Positions 57,664-64,000 of a stretch of 64,000 bases of DNA are shown piece after piece. The notes under the pieces were generated by a model. The model was not told the DNA's origin. It did no database searches and was given only the letters and a program-made list of their open reading frames with translations. The stretch covers positions 62,001 through 126,000 of the forward strand of contig BNBP01000011.1 of the NCBI GenBank assembly GCA_014656015.1, written 5' to 3'. Position 1 is the stretch's first letter; every line of letters begins with the position of its first letter. The position numbers were made by a program, and so were the translations under genes. Source of the stretch: Streptomyces griseoaurantiacus (GTDB lineage: Bacteria; Actinomycetota; Actinomycetes; Streptomycetales; Streptomycetaceae).

Positions 57664-58020
57664 GTGAGCCAGGGCGACGCGGCGGGCCGTCTGGTACGGC
57701 CGTTCACGCTGACCGGCGGCCGTACCCGGCCCAGCCGCGCCGACTTCACCCTGATCACCACGGTGACGGCGGTGCACCCGCAGCCCGCGAGGGCGCCGCG
57801 GCCGCAGCCGGAGCACGCCCGGATACTGCGGCTGTGCGCCCGGCCCGTCGTGGTCGCGGAACTCGCCACCGCGCTGGACCTGCCCGTCAGCGTGGTCGCG
57901 ATCCTGCTCTGCGATCTGCTGGAGGCGGGCCGGATCACCGTGCACCCGCCGCGTCCCGTCACCCGTACCCCGGACCTGGACCTGCTGCAGAAAGTGAGGG
58001 ACGGCCTTGGCCGGCTCTGA
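57664..58020 (+). CDS. cvnC: CvnC-type DUF742 protein
   Basis: 118 residues, GTG start one base after the CvnB stop. DUF742 core with LVRPFTLTGGRTRPSRADFTLITTV and a winged-helix-like half (EHARILRLCARPVVVAELATALDLPVSVVAILLCDLLEAGRITV). Third gene of the conservon. It overlaps the GTPase gene by 14 bases, so the two are translationally coupled. Confidence 0.93.
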   Translation: MSQGDAAGRLVRPFTLTGGRTRPSRADFTLITTVTAVHPQPARAPRPQPEHARILRLCARPVVVAELATALDLPVSVVAILLCDLLEAGRITVHPPRPVTRTPDLDLLQKVRDGLGRL

Positions 58021-58600
58021 CCGCACCGCTCCCGTCGTCGCTCCGCCCGACACGGTCAAGATCCTCGTCGCCGGCGGTTTCGGCGTCGGAAAGACCACGA
58101 TGGTCGGCTCGGTGAGCGAGATCGTGCCCCTGCGCACCGAGGAACTGCTGACCTCCGCGGGGCTGGGGGTCGACGACCTGGAGGGGATCGAGGAGAAACG
58201 TGTCACCACCGTGGCCCTGGACTTCGGGCGCATCACCATCAGCGAGGAGCTGGTGCTGTACCTGTTCGGCACGCCGGGACAGCAGCGCTTCTGGTTCATG
58301 TGGAACGACCTGGCCATCGGCGCGCTCGGGGCGGTGGTGCTCATCGACGTGCGCCGCCCCGACACGAGCTTCGCGGCGATCGACTTCTTCGAGCGTCGGC
58401 GCATCCCGTTCGTCGTCGGCGTGAACGGCTTCCACGGGAAGCACCCGTACGGGGCGGAGGAGGTGCGGGAGTCGCTGGCACTGCCGAAGGACGTGCCGGT
58501 GCTGTTGTGCGACGCGCGGGAGCGGGGCTCCTGCCGGGACGTGCTGATCGCCCTGGTGGACCGGGTCATCGCGGAGTCCGCGCGGTCCGAGGCCGGGTAG
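58007..58600 (+). CDS. cvnD: CvnD-type small GTPase
   Basis: 197 residues with a TTG start inside the end of cvnC and GAGGGAC upstream. GTP-binding motifs: Walker A GGFGVGKTT (about 23-31), switch residues RVTTVALDFGRI, G3 FGTPGQQRF and the atypical G4 VVGVNGFHG usual in this family. It is the signalling output of the conservon; downstream effectors are unknown in general. Last gene of the operon. Confidence 0.93.
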   Translation: MAGSDRTAPVVAPPDTVKILVAGGFGVGKTTMVGSVSEIVPLRTEELLTSAGLGVDDLEGIEEKRVTTVALDFGRITISEELVLYLFGTPGQQRFWFMWNDLAIGALGAVVLIDVRRPDTSFAAIDFFERRRIPFVVGVNGFHGKHPYGAEEVRESLALPKDVPVLLCDARERGSCRDVLIALVDRVIAESARSEAG

Positions 58601-58654
58601 CCCGCGCCGCGGAACGGGCCGCCCCGCGCTGCCGGGCCGCGCGACCGCCTCCCG

Positions 58655-59569
58655 CTACCGGGCGGCCCGGGAGCGCAGGCGGCGGAGCATGCGGGCGTCC
58701 TCGAAGCCCACCTCGCGGGCCGCCGACTCGGCCGTCGCGCCCTGCCCGAGCAGGTGCTCGGCGCGTTCCAGGCGCAGGGTCTGCTGGTAGCGCAGCGGGG
58801 TGAGGCCGCCGGTGGCGCGGGTGAACAGGCGGGTCAGGGTGCGCTCGCTGACCCCGGCGCGGGAGGCGAGGGCCGCCAGCGGCAGCGGCTCGGCGAAGCG
58901 CGCGTCGATCAGGTCCTGCACCCGGTGCACGGTGTCGTCCAGGTGGGAGCGGTGCCGCAGCATCGCGCTCGCCTGCGGCTGGTCGCCGTTGCGGCGGGCG
59001 TGGACGACCATCGTGCGGGCGACCCTCGCGGCCAGGGCGGGGCCGTGCCGCAGGGCCACGAGGTGCAGGGCGAGGTCGATGCCGCTGGCGATGCCGGCGG
59101 AGGTGACCACCCGGTCGTCGGTGGTGAACAGCACGTCGCGGACCACGGTCGCCCTCGGGTGGCGGGCGGCCAGTTCGTCCTGGAGGTCGTGGTGGGTGGT
59201 GCAGCGCCGTCCGTCCAGCAGGCCGGCCCGGCCGAGGGCGTCCGCGCCGGCGCACACGCTCGCGACGGTGCCGCCGGCCGCGTGGTGGGCGCGCAGCCTG
59301 CGGAGCACGTCCTCGCCGGGTGCGGGACCTCCGCGCAGGGTGGGCGCCCGCCAGCCCGGCACCACCACCAGGTCCTCGGCGTCGAGCGCGGGCCACTCGG
59401 TCCCGGCGCTCAGCGGCAGCCCCTGGGCGCTGCGCACCGGCGGCCGCTCGGCGACGTAGTGGAGCGTGTAGGGCCGCCCGAGGTGCGCCGCGCTGTCGAA
59501 GACCTGGACGGGTCCGGCCAGGTCGAGGAGGTGGACCTCGGGCAGCAGGACGAAGACGACGCGGCTCAC
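58655..59569 (-). CDS. GlxA-type AraC-family regulator with DJ-1/PfpI domain
   Basis: 304 residues, GTG start overlapping the upstream hydrolase gene by a GTGA tetranucleotide. N-terminal DJ-1/PfpI-like domain (RVVFVLLPEVHLLDLAGPVQVF; VASVCAGADALGRAGLLDGRRCTTHH, with the nucleophile-elbow Cys) and C-terminal AraC HTH pair (LAALASRAGVSERTLTRLFTRATGGLTPLRYQQTLRLERAEHLL). GlxA-type regulators control catabolism or development. Coupling to the hydrolase suggests the two share a substrate or signal. Confidence 0.92.
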   Translation of the reverse strand: MSRVVFVLLPEVHLLDLAGPVQVFDSAAHLGRPYTLHYVAERPPVRSAQGLPLSAGTEWPALDAEDLVVVPGWRAPTLRGGPAPGEDVLRRLRAHHAAGGTVASVCAGADALGRAGLLDGRRCTTHHDLQDELAARHPRATVVRDVLFTTDDRVVTSAGIASGIDLALHLVALRHGPALAARVARTMVVHARRNGDQPQASAMLRHRSHLDDTVHRVQDLIDARFAEPLPLAALASRAGVSERTLTRLFTRATGGLTPLRYQQTLRLERAEHLLGQGATAESAAREVGFEDARMLRRLRSRAAR

Positions 59570-60117
59570 GCCGAGGATGCTGCCACGTCCGCGGCCAGCT
59601 CGGCCACGGTGGCGATACGGGCGAACCGGTCGCGCAGGACGGCCACGGTGCGCTCGGTGATCTCCTCGGCGGAGAGGTCGCCGATCGGGTTGGTGGCGCT
59701 GGCCTCGGGGACGAGGACCATGCGGTAGCCGAGGTCGCTGCCGAGCCGGGTGGTGGTCTCCACGCACTGCTCGACGCGGATGCCGCAGATCCACAGCTCC
59801 CCCACGCCCGCCTCGGTCAGCAGTTGCTGGAGGCTGGTGGTGGTGAAGGCGTTGTGGGAGGTCTTGCGCAGAACGGGTTCGCCCGGCCGGGGCCCGTCCA
59901 GCTCGGCCAGCAGCCGGACGTGTCCGGAGTCCGGGTCGAAGACGTCCCCGCTGCCGGGGGCGGTGTGCAGGATCCAGACGACGAGGTCGCCGGCCTCGCG
60001 GGCGAGGGCGACCAGCCGGTTGACCGGGCGGGCGATGTCCGGCTTGTCGATGCTCTCCCACAGGGGACGGGCGCGGAACGATTCCTGGACGTCGACGACG
60101 ACGAGTGCTCGCTTCAT
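59566..60117 (-). CDS. Isochorismatase-like cysteine hydrolase
   Basis: 183 residues. Catalytic triad of the family: D9 (LVVVDVQESF), K85 (LRKTSHNAF) and C118 (GIRVEQCVETT). Members hydrolyse amides or the vinyl ether of isochorismate; the Cys identifies an amidohydrolase-type member (nicotinamidase-like), not a true isochorismatase. The substrate is unknown. Start codon ATG with no unusual features. Cotranscribed with the GlxA-type regulator. Confidence 0.88.
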   Translation of the reverse strand: MKRALVVVDVQESFRARPLWESIDKPDIARPVNRLVALAREAGDLVVWILHTAPGSGDVFDPDSGHVRLLAELDGPRPGEPVLRKTSHNAFTTTSLQQLLTEAGVGELWICGIRVEQCVETTTRLGSDLGYRMVLVPEASATNPIGDLSAEEITERTVAVLRDRFARIATVAELAADVAASSA

Positions 60118-60220
60118 GCACCGATTCTGACCTGCGGACGCGGGCGCGCGGCAGGCCCGATCCGGGCCCGCACCGGAACGATCCGGTCACGGGCCCGGGG
60201 GGGGATGGGTCGGGTCGGGG

Positions 60221-61189
60221 TCAGTGGCCGCTGATGGCGTGGGGCTCGTACGGCTGCTCCAGGCGCTCGAGATCCTTGTCCGTCAGTTCGACGTCGAGGG
60301 CGGCGACCGCGTCCTCGATGTGCGAGGCCTTGGTGGCGCCGACGATGGGCGCGGTCACGGTGGGCCGGTGCAGCAGCCAGGCCAGCGCGATCCGGGCCCG
60401 GGGCAGGCCGCGTTCGGCGGCGATCGCGGCGACGGCCTCGGCGATGCGGCGGTCGCCCTCCCCGTACAGGGTCCGGCCGAAGTTGTCGGTGCGGCTGCGG
60501 GTGGTGTCCTCGTCCCAGTCGCGGGTGAGCCGGCCGCGGGCCAGCGGGCTCCACGGCAGGACACCGACGCCCTGGTCGGCGCAGAGCGGCAGCATCTCGC
60601 GCTCCTCCTCGCGGTAGAGGAGGTTGTAGTGGTTCTGCATGGACACGAACCGGGTCCAGCCGTTCAGCCGGGCCGTGTACTGGGCCTTGGAGAACTGCCA
60701 GGCGTACATCGAACTGGCCCCGATGTACCGGGCCTTGCCCGCCTTCACCACGTCGTGGAGGGCCTCCATGGTCTCCTCGACGGGGGTTTCCGCGTCGAAA
60801 CGGTGGATCTGATAGAGGTCGACGTAGTCGGTGCCGAGGCGGCGCAGGCTGTGGTCGATCTCGGCCATGATCGCCTTGCGGGAGAGGCCGCCGCCGTTGG
60901 GGCCCTCGTGCATCCGGCCGTGCACCTTGGTGGCGAGGACGATCTCCTCGCGCCGCGCGTACTCCTTCAGGGCGCGGCCGACGATCTCCTCGCTGGTGCC
61001 GTCGGAGTAGACGTTGGCCGTGTCGAGGAAGTTGATCCCGGCCTCCAGTGCCTGACGGATCAGCGGCCCGGCGGCGTCCTCGTCGAGGGTCCACTCGTGG
61101 TTGCCGCGCTCGGGCACGCCGAAACTCATGCAGCCCAGGCATATGCGGGACACCTCGAGACCCGTCGCGCCGAGCTTCGCGTACTGCAT
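60221..61189 (-). CDS. Aldo/keto reductase
   Basis: 322 residues. AKR motifs: FLDTANVYSDGTSEE (catalytic Asp, Tyr), VLATKVHG (Lys), YQIHRFD (His), PIVGATKASHIEDAVAAL (cofactor). The start MQYAKLGATGLEVSRICLGCMSFG is that of the YajO-like AKR branch. The physiological substrate is unknown. The preceding space contains 11-base repeats and separates it from the divergent PucR-like regulator. Confidence 0.93.
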   Translation of the reverse strand: MQYAKLGATGLEVSRICLGCMSFGVPERGNHEWTLDEDAAGPLIRQALEAGINFLDTANVYSDGTSEEIVGRALKEYARREEIVLATKVHGRMHEGPNGGGLSRKAIMAEIDHSLRRLGTDYVDLYQIHRFDAETPVEETMEALHDVVKAGKARYIGASSMYAWQFSKAQYTARLNGWTRFVSMQNHYNLLYREEEREMLPLCADQGVGVLPWSPLARGRLTRDWDEDTTRSRTDNFGRTLYGEGDRRIAEAVAAIAAERGLPRARIALAWLLHRPTVTAPIVGATKASHIEDAVAALDVELTDKDLERLEQPYEPHAISGH

Positions 61190-61243
61190 CGATCACTCCT
61201 GTTCGCCGTGCGTCCCGCCGGGGCGGGCGGTTGCTGGCCCTCT

Positions 61244-61300
61244 GAGGGGTTCCCTGAGGAATCCCCGAGGAATCCCCCGAATGATCCCCGAGGTGTGCCT
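61244..61300. repeat. Imperfect 11-12-base tandem repeats in a divergent promoter region
   Basis: Units GAGGGGTTCCCT, GAGGAATCCCC, GAGGAATCCCCC, GAATGATCCCC and GAGGTGTGCCT run from 61244 to 61300, between the aldo/keto reductase start at 61189 and the PucR-like start at 61348. Confidence 0.7.
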
Positions 61301-61347
61301 GGGATAGGGTCACGGGCCGGAAGTCTGGGGGAAACCGGGGGAAAGTA

Positions 61348-62892
61348 GTGAACATGGCAGATGTATCCCCCGGTGCACCGGGCGAGGAGGAAGGGCCGGC
61401 CCGCGCGGGCGCCGACCGGGGCGGCGGTGCGCCGTGGACGCGTGACCTGCTCGAACACCTGCGCCCCGCGGCGCGGGACCCCCGCCGGGTGGTGGACTGG
61501 CTCGGTGCGGCGGTGGGCGGGACGGCGGCGCTGGGCGACCACCGCGGCGGGCTGCTCGCCGGACGGCGGGCGCTGCCCGAGGAGCGGCTGGTGGCGGACC
61601 TCGCCGCGGGCCGCCTCGCCTCGGCGGCGGTGGACCACGAGGGGCAGTACGCCCGGCTGGTCGCGGTCGGGCGGCCGCCCTCGGCGCACGTGCTGACGGT
61701 CTGGCGCGACCGGCCGTTCGACCAGCGGGCGGCGGAGGTCGTGGCGGCCACGGCCTGGGTCCTCGACGTGTTGCTGGAGGAGCGCGAGCGCGAGGCCGAA
61801 CGCCGCCGGCTGACCCGGGCGACCGCCGACCTCGGTCTCGCGGTGCTGCAACTGCTGATGGTCGGCGACACGGTCGCGGCCCGCCGGGTCGCCGCGGGCA
61901 TGTGGCCGGGGCTGCTCGACGCGGACGGGCTGTGCGTCTACGTCCTGGAGGGGCCGGCCGGCGAACGGGAACGGCTGCGCCGGCGCTGCGCCGAGGTCAC
62001 CGGAGGACGAGCGCTGATCGTGCGCTGCCCCGCCGAGGACCGGCACCTGATCATGGTGGCGCCGCACGCGTGGGGCGCCGAGGCGGCCGAGGACCTGCAG
62101 GAGGACCTGCGCGCGCTGGCCGACGGCACGGCCGGGGTGTTCCTCGGCGGCAGTGTCCGGCAGGAACTCGGTGAGTGCGCGCTCGCCTACGGGCAGGCAG
62201 TCAACGCCCTGCTCGTCGCCCGGTTCCGTCCGGAGGCGGCGGCGATGTACGCCGAGCGCACGCACCCGCAGCGGCTGATGCCGCCGGACGCCCTGTACTG
62301 CTGGGCGGACCGGCTGCTCCTGCCGCTCGGCACGCTCCCGCTGGCCACGCACGCGGAACTGCAGGCGACGACCCGGCTGGGCCTGGAGTTCACGGCGGTG
62401 AAGGCCGCCAAGGTGCTCGGCGTGAGCCGCAACACGGTACGGGCGCGGATGGAGCGCACCGGACAGCTCCTGGGCGCCGATCTCGGCGATCTGCGCACCC
62501 GTGCCGTGGTCCACCTCGCCCTCTCCGCGCTCGCCGACGGGGCGGGGTACACGGACGGCGGGCCGCGGGAGGGTCCGGGGCGCGGGACCGGGCCGGGTCT
62601 GGGGGAACTGCTGCGGGCGCCGCATCTGGGCATCTGGGCGCGGGAACTGCTCGACCGGCTCGCGGAGGACTCCCGGGATCTGCGCGGCACTCTACGCGCG
62701 TGGATCTCGGCGGGGGCGAACGCCGAGCGGGCGGCCCAGGAGCTGGGGGTCCATGTGCAGACGGTGCGTGAGCACGTCCGGGCGGGCGAGCGGGCGCTGG
62801 AACGCCGGCTGCTGGCCGGCGGCAGTGACCTGTACGAGGTCGTCCTGGCGTACCTCGCGGCCCGGGAGCTGGAGGAACCGGAGCTCGGCTGA
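61348..62892 (+). CDS. PucR/CdaR-like helix-turn-helix regulator
   Basis: 514 residues, GTG start with GGGGGAAA upstream. A GAF-like sensory region (about 90-250) leads to a PucR-type HTH at about 345-372 (FTAVKAAKVLGVSRNTVRARMERTG). A second HTH lies at about 460-495 (NAERAAQELGVHVQTVREHVRAGERAL). PucR/CdaR regulators usually have one C-terminal HTH, so two is uncommon. It is divergent from the aldo/keto reductase and may bind the 11-base repeats. Confidence 0.85.
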   Translation: MNMADVSPGAPGEEEGPARAGADRGGGAPWTRDLLEHLRPAARDPRRVVDWLGAAVGGTAALGDHRGGLLAGRRALPEERLVADLAAGRLASAAVDHEGQYARLVAVGRPPSAHVLTVWRDRPFDQRAAEVVAATAWVLDVLLEEREREAERRRLTRATADLGLAVLQLLMVGDTVAARRVAAGMWPGLLDADGLCVYVLEGPAGERERLRRRCAEVTGGRALIVRCPAEDRHLIMVAPHAWGAEAAEDLQEDLRALADGTAGVFLGGSVRQELGECALAYGQAVNALLVARFRPEAAAMYAERTHPQRLMPPDALYCWADRLLLPLGTLPLATHAELQATTRLGLEFTAVKAAKVLGVSRNTVRARMERTGQLLGADLGDLRTRAVVHLALSALADGAGYTDGGPREGPGRGTGPGLGELLRAPHLGIWARELLDRLAEDSRDLRGTLRAWISAGANAERAAQELGVHVQTVREHVRAGERALERRLLAGGSDLYEVVLAYLAARELEEPELG

Positions 62893-63024
62893 GCGGCGGA
62901 CGGGACCGCCGGGAGGGACGAACCGGGGCATCCCGGATCGGACTGTGCACGGCTGAGTGCCGGGTCGGCGTGGCCGGGCATGCCTGCGATGGCCGAAAGG
63001 GCAGGAAGCCGCCTAGTTTGCTGG

Positions 63025-63152
63025 AACGTTCGTCTCCGGGGCGGCCGCGCGCGACCGGCACGGGGGTTCGGTCGCGCGAGGCGCCTCCGGAGACGTACGG
63101 GAGGGGGACGGGGGCCCTCGCACCCCCGGGCGCACCAGGCCCGGGGGTGTTT
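63025..63152 (+). ncRNA. Candidate small RNA (~128 bases)
   Basis: A TAGTTT -10-like hexamer (63014-63019) is followed by a long imperfect hairpin. Its outer arms are CGTCTCCGG (63031-63039) and CCGGAGACG (63087-63095), then GGCG/CGCC, then CGCGCGACCG (63048-63057) with CGGTCGCGCG (63069-63078) around an 11-base loop. The strong terminator at 63121-63152 ends it. No good -35 is seen, and a 5' leader of the downstream gene is the alternative. No known RNA family was recognised. Confidence 0.5.
63121..63152 (+). terminator. Strong intrinsic-type terminator
   Basis: CACCCCCGGGC (63121-63131) and GCCCGGGGGTG (63139-63149) pair perfectly over a 7-base loop and are followed by TTT. It would end the candidate small RNA or read-through from the PucR-like gene. 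Confidence 0.8.
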
Positions 63153-63254
63153 CCCTTCGCACGGCGCTACGGCATGCGCGGTGTGCGCGTGTGACCCTCG
63201 GTGACCGGGGCACCCGGACGCGGCTCGCAGATACTCGTGCCGCACGGAGGCGCC

Positions 63255-63749
63255 ATGACCGACACCGTCGCATCCGACTACGACGCTCGGGAGCGGGTTC
63301 CCCTCGCCGGGTACGCCACCGTCGCCGGCGTCTTCTGCGCCTCCCTCACGGCGTTCACCCTCGTCATCCGACGGCGCGGGGTGACCCTGCCCGAACGTGT
63401 GCCGCCGTGGGACCTGCTGCTGCTCGGCGCGGCCACGTACAAGACGTCGAGGCTGCTGACGAAGGACAAGATCACGAGCTTTCTGCGGGCGCCGTTCACC
63501 CGCCGCGAGGAGGACACCACCGCGGGCGAGGTGATGGACGAGCCCCGCGGCAGCGGGCTGCGGCTCGCGGTGGGGGATCTGCTCGCCTGCCCGTTCTGCG
63601 CGGGTGCCTGGACGGCCGGCGGGCTGATGGCGACGTACGCGGTGGCGCCGCGCGCCGCGCGCCTGGTCTGCGCGGGATTCGGGGCGATGACGCTGGCGGA
63701 CTGGCTGCAGTACGCCTGGACGTGGACGCAGGAGAAGGCCGAGGGCTGA
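63255..63749 (+). CDS. DUF1360 membrane protein
   Basis: 164 residues, ATG with ACGGAGG upstream. DUF1360 core: PWDLLLLGAATYKTSRLLTKDKITSFLRAPF, GEVMDEPRGSGLRLAVGDLLACPFCAGAWTAGG, ADWLQYAWTW. Two or three hydrophobic segments (GYATVAGVFCASLTAFTLVI; AGAWTAGGLMATYAVA). The CPFC pair in the membrane-proximal region is typical. Function unknown; in Bacillus a relative (CotQ-adjacent/YjcA-like) is sporulation-linked, as far as I recall. Confidence 0.9.
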   Translation: MTDTVASDYDARERVPLAGYATVAGVFCASLTAFTLVIRRRGVTLPERVPPWDLLLLGAATYKTSRLLTKDKITSFLRAPFTRREEDTTAGEVMDEPRGSGLRLAVGDLLACPFCAGAWTAGGLMATYAVAPRAARLVCAGFGAMTLADWLQYAWTWTQEKAEG

Positions 63750-63753
63750 CCGC

Positions 63754-63799
63754 GGCGCCCCGGGGCCGGGGCGGACCGCCGCCCGGCCCCCGGGGCGCC
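63754..63799. terminator. Bidirectional terminator
   Basis: A 17-pair stem (63754-63770 with 63782-63799) having a single bulged G; the arms end in GGCGCCCC and GGGGCGCC. It separates the convergent DUF1360 and oxidase-like genes. Confidence 0.8.
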
Positions 63800-63802
63800 T
63801 CG

Positions 63803-64000
63803 TCAGTCCTCGCCGAAGACGACCCCGGCGATGTGCTCGGCGATCGCCATGGAGGCCGTCGCGGCCGGTGAGGGCGCGTTGCGCACGGCGGTGACCCGGC
63901 CCACCCGGTGGATGCGGAAGTCGTCCACGAGAGTGCCGTCGGGATCCAGTGCCTGGGCGCGGACGCCGGCCCCGCCGCGCACCACGTCACGGGCGCCGAC
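63803..64000 (-). CDS. lhgO: 3' end of an L-2-hydroxyglutarate oxidase-like FAD protein
   Basis: The frame runs from the window edge to a stop at 63803-63805; 65 residues are visible. [52 protein letters not shown] is the C-terminal FAD-binding end of the LhgO/YgaF (DAO-family) oxidases: GVRAQA, then [10 protein letters not shown]. The gene continues beyond the window. The identification rests on this tail alone. Confidence 0.8.
   Translation of the reverse strand, partial: VGARDVVRGGAGVRAQALDPDGTLVDDFRIHRVGRVTAVRNAPSPAATASMAIAEHIAGVVFGED

Larger units (their letters stand above)
62893..63254. other. 362-base gap holding a candidate small RNA
   Basis: No protein-coding frame is supported. 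It holds a possible -10, a long hairpin and a strong terminator, described separately, and the ribosome site of the DUF1360 gene. Confidence 0.6.

Noticed and set aside
59566..60117. True isochorismatase of siderophore or phenazine synthesis
   Set aside because: The catalytic Cys118 marks the amidohydrolase branch, and no siderophore or phenazine genes are near.
63014..63152. 6C RNA or a known riboswitch in the gap before DUF1360
   Set aside because: Neither the six-cytosine loops of 6C RNA nor any riboswitch core that I could recognise is present.
1..64000. tRNA, rRNA, CRISPR arrays, insertion sequences, attachment sites or prophage
   Set aside because: No cloverleaf, ribosomal RNA, regularly spaced repeat-spacer array, transposase or integrase was seen on either strand.

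Overview
The window is about 64 kb of very GC-rich DNA with dense genes and high third-position GC. It carries a WhiB-family protein, an SsgA-like sporulation regulator, a conservon (cvnABCD-type operon), a WhiJ-like XRE/DUF397 pair, F420-dependent and FhaA-like proteins and several SpoIIE-type phosphatases. Together these point to the genus Streptomyces or a very close relative. No rRNA, tRNA, CRISPR array, transposase or phage gene was seen. All identifications come from reading translated sequence and motifs; no database search was run.

Layout. 1-5.2 kb: C-terminus of a FUSC-like membrane protein, a WYL regulator divergent from a PhnB-like VOC protein over a strong inverted repeat, an AlkZ-like DNA glycosylase, and a coupled operon of nucleotidyltransferase, BON protein and metallophosphoesterase. 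5.3-11.4 kb: a GAF/PAS/PP2C phosphatase, a WhiB-like protein, a methyltransferase, a GNAT enzyme and a DUF4032 kinase-like protein with a palindromic repeat inside its reading frame. 11.4-17.1 kb: a candidate redox/dormancy signalling cluster (two-domain universal stress protein; receiver-glutaredoxin-like-thioredoxin-reductase-like fusion lacking its thiol centres; sensor kinase with a cyclic-nucleotide-binding-like domain; UBP zinc finger; TIGR03557 F420 oxidoreductase). 17.2-25.7 kb: PobA-like hydroxylase, a membrane pseudokinase, an SsgA-like protein, an aldo/keto reductase, a small operon with an FhaA-like DUF3662 protein and a DUF1206 membrane protein, and an RpiR regulator. 25.8-33.2 kb: an ANTAR-GAF-PAS-PP2C fusion, a YkvA-like protein, a spore-photoproduct-lyase homologue and an orphan cytochrome c oxidase subunit I. 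33.3-39.6 kb: desaturase/SRPBCC/SDR cluster, a cysteine-rich protein and a third PP2C phosphatase.

39.7-48.6 kb: two secreted beta-1,3-glucanases (GH64, GH16+CBM13) behind a LacI-type palindrome, TetR divergent from a saccharopine-dehydrogenase-like enzyme, a GlsB-type membrane protein, a HEAT-like protein, DUF397/XRE, and a DUF574 methyltransferase. 48.8-53.2 kb: a membrane PP2C phosphatase, YciO, a 930-base gap, a SigB/F/G-type sigma factor and small proteins. 53.4-58.6 kb: a sugar-binding-type lipoprotein directly upstream of a conservon. 58.7-64 kb: GlxA-type regulator coupled to an isochorismatase-like hydrolase, an aldo/keto reductase, a PucR-like regulator, a candidate small RNA with a strong terminator, a DUF1360 protein and the 3' end of an L-2-hydroxyglutarate oxidase-like gene.

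A common theme is signalling and stress. Four SpoIIE/PP2C phosphatases, a SigB-class sigma factor, two sensor kinases, a pseudokinase, a conservon and several small stress proteins share the window. Convergent gene pairs are usually separated by long perfect or near-perfect hairpins, and several promoters carry short tandem repeats of 11-17 bases.
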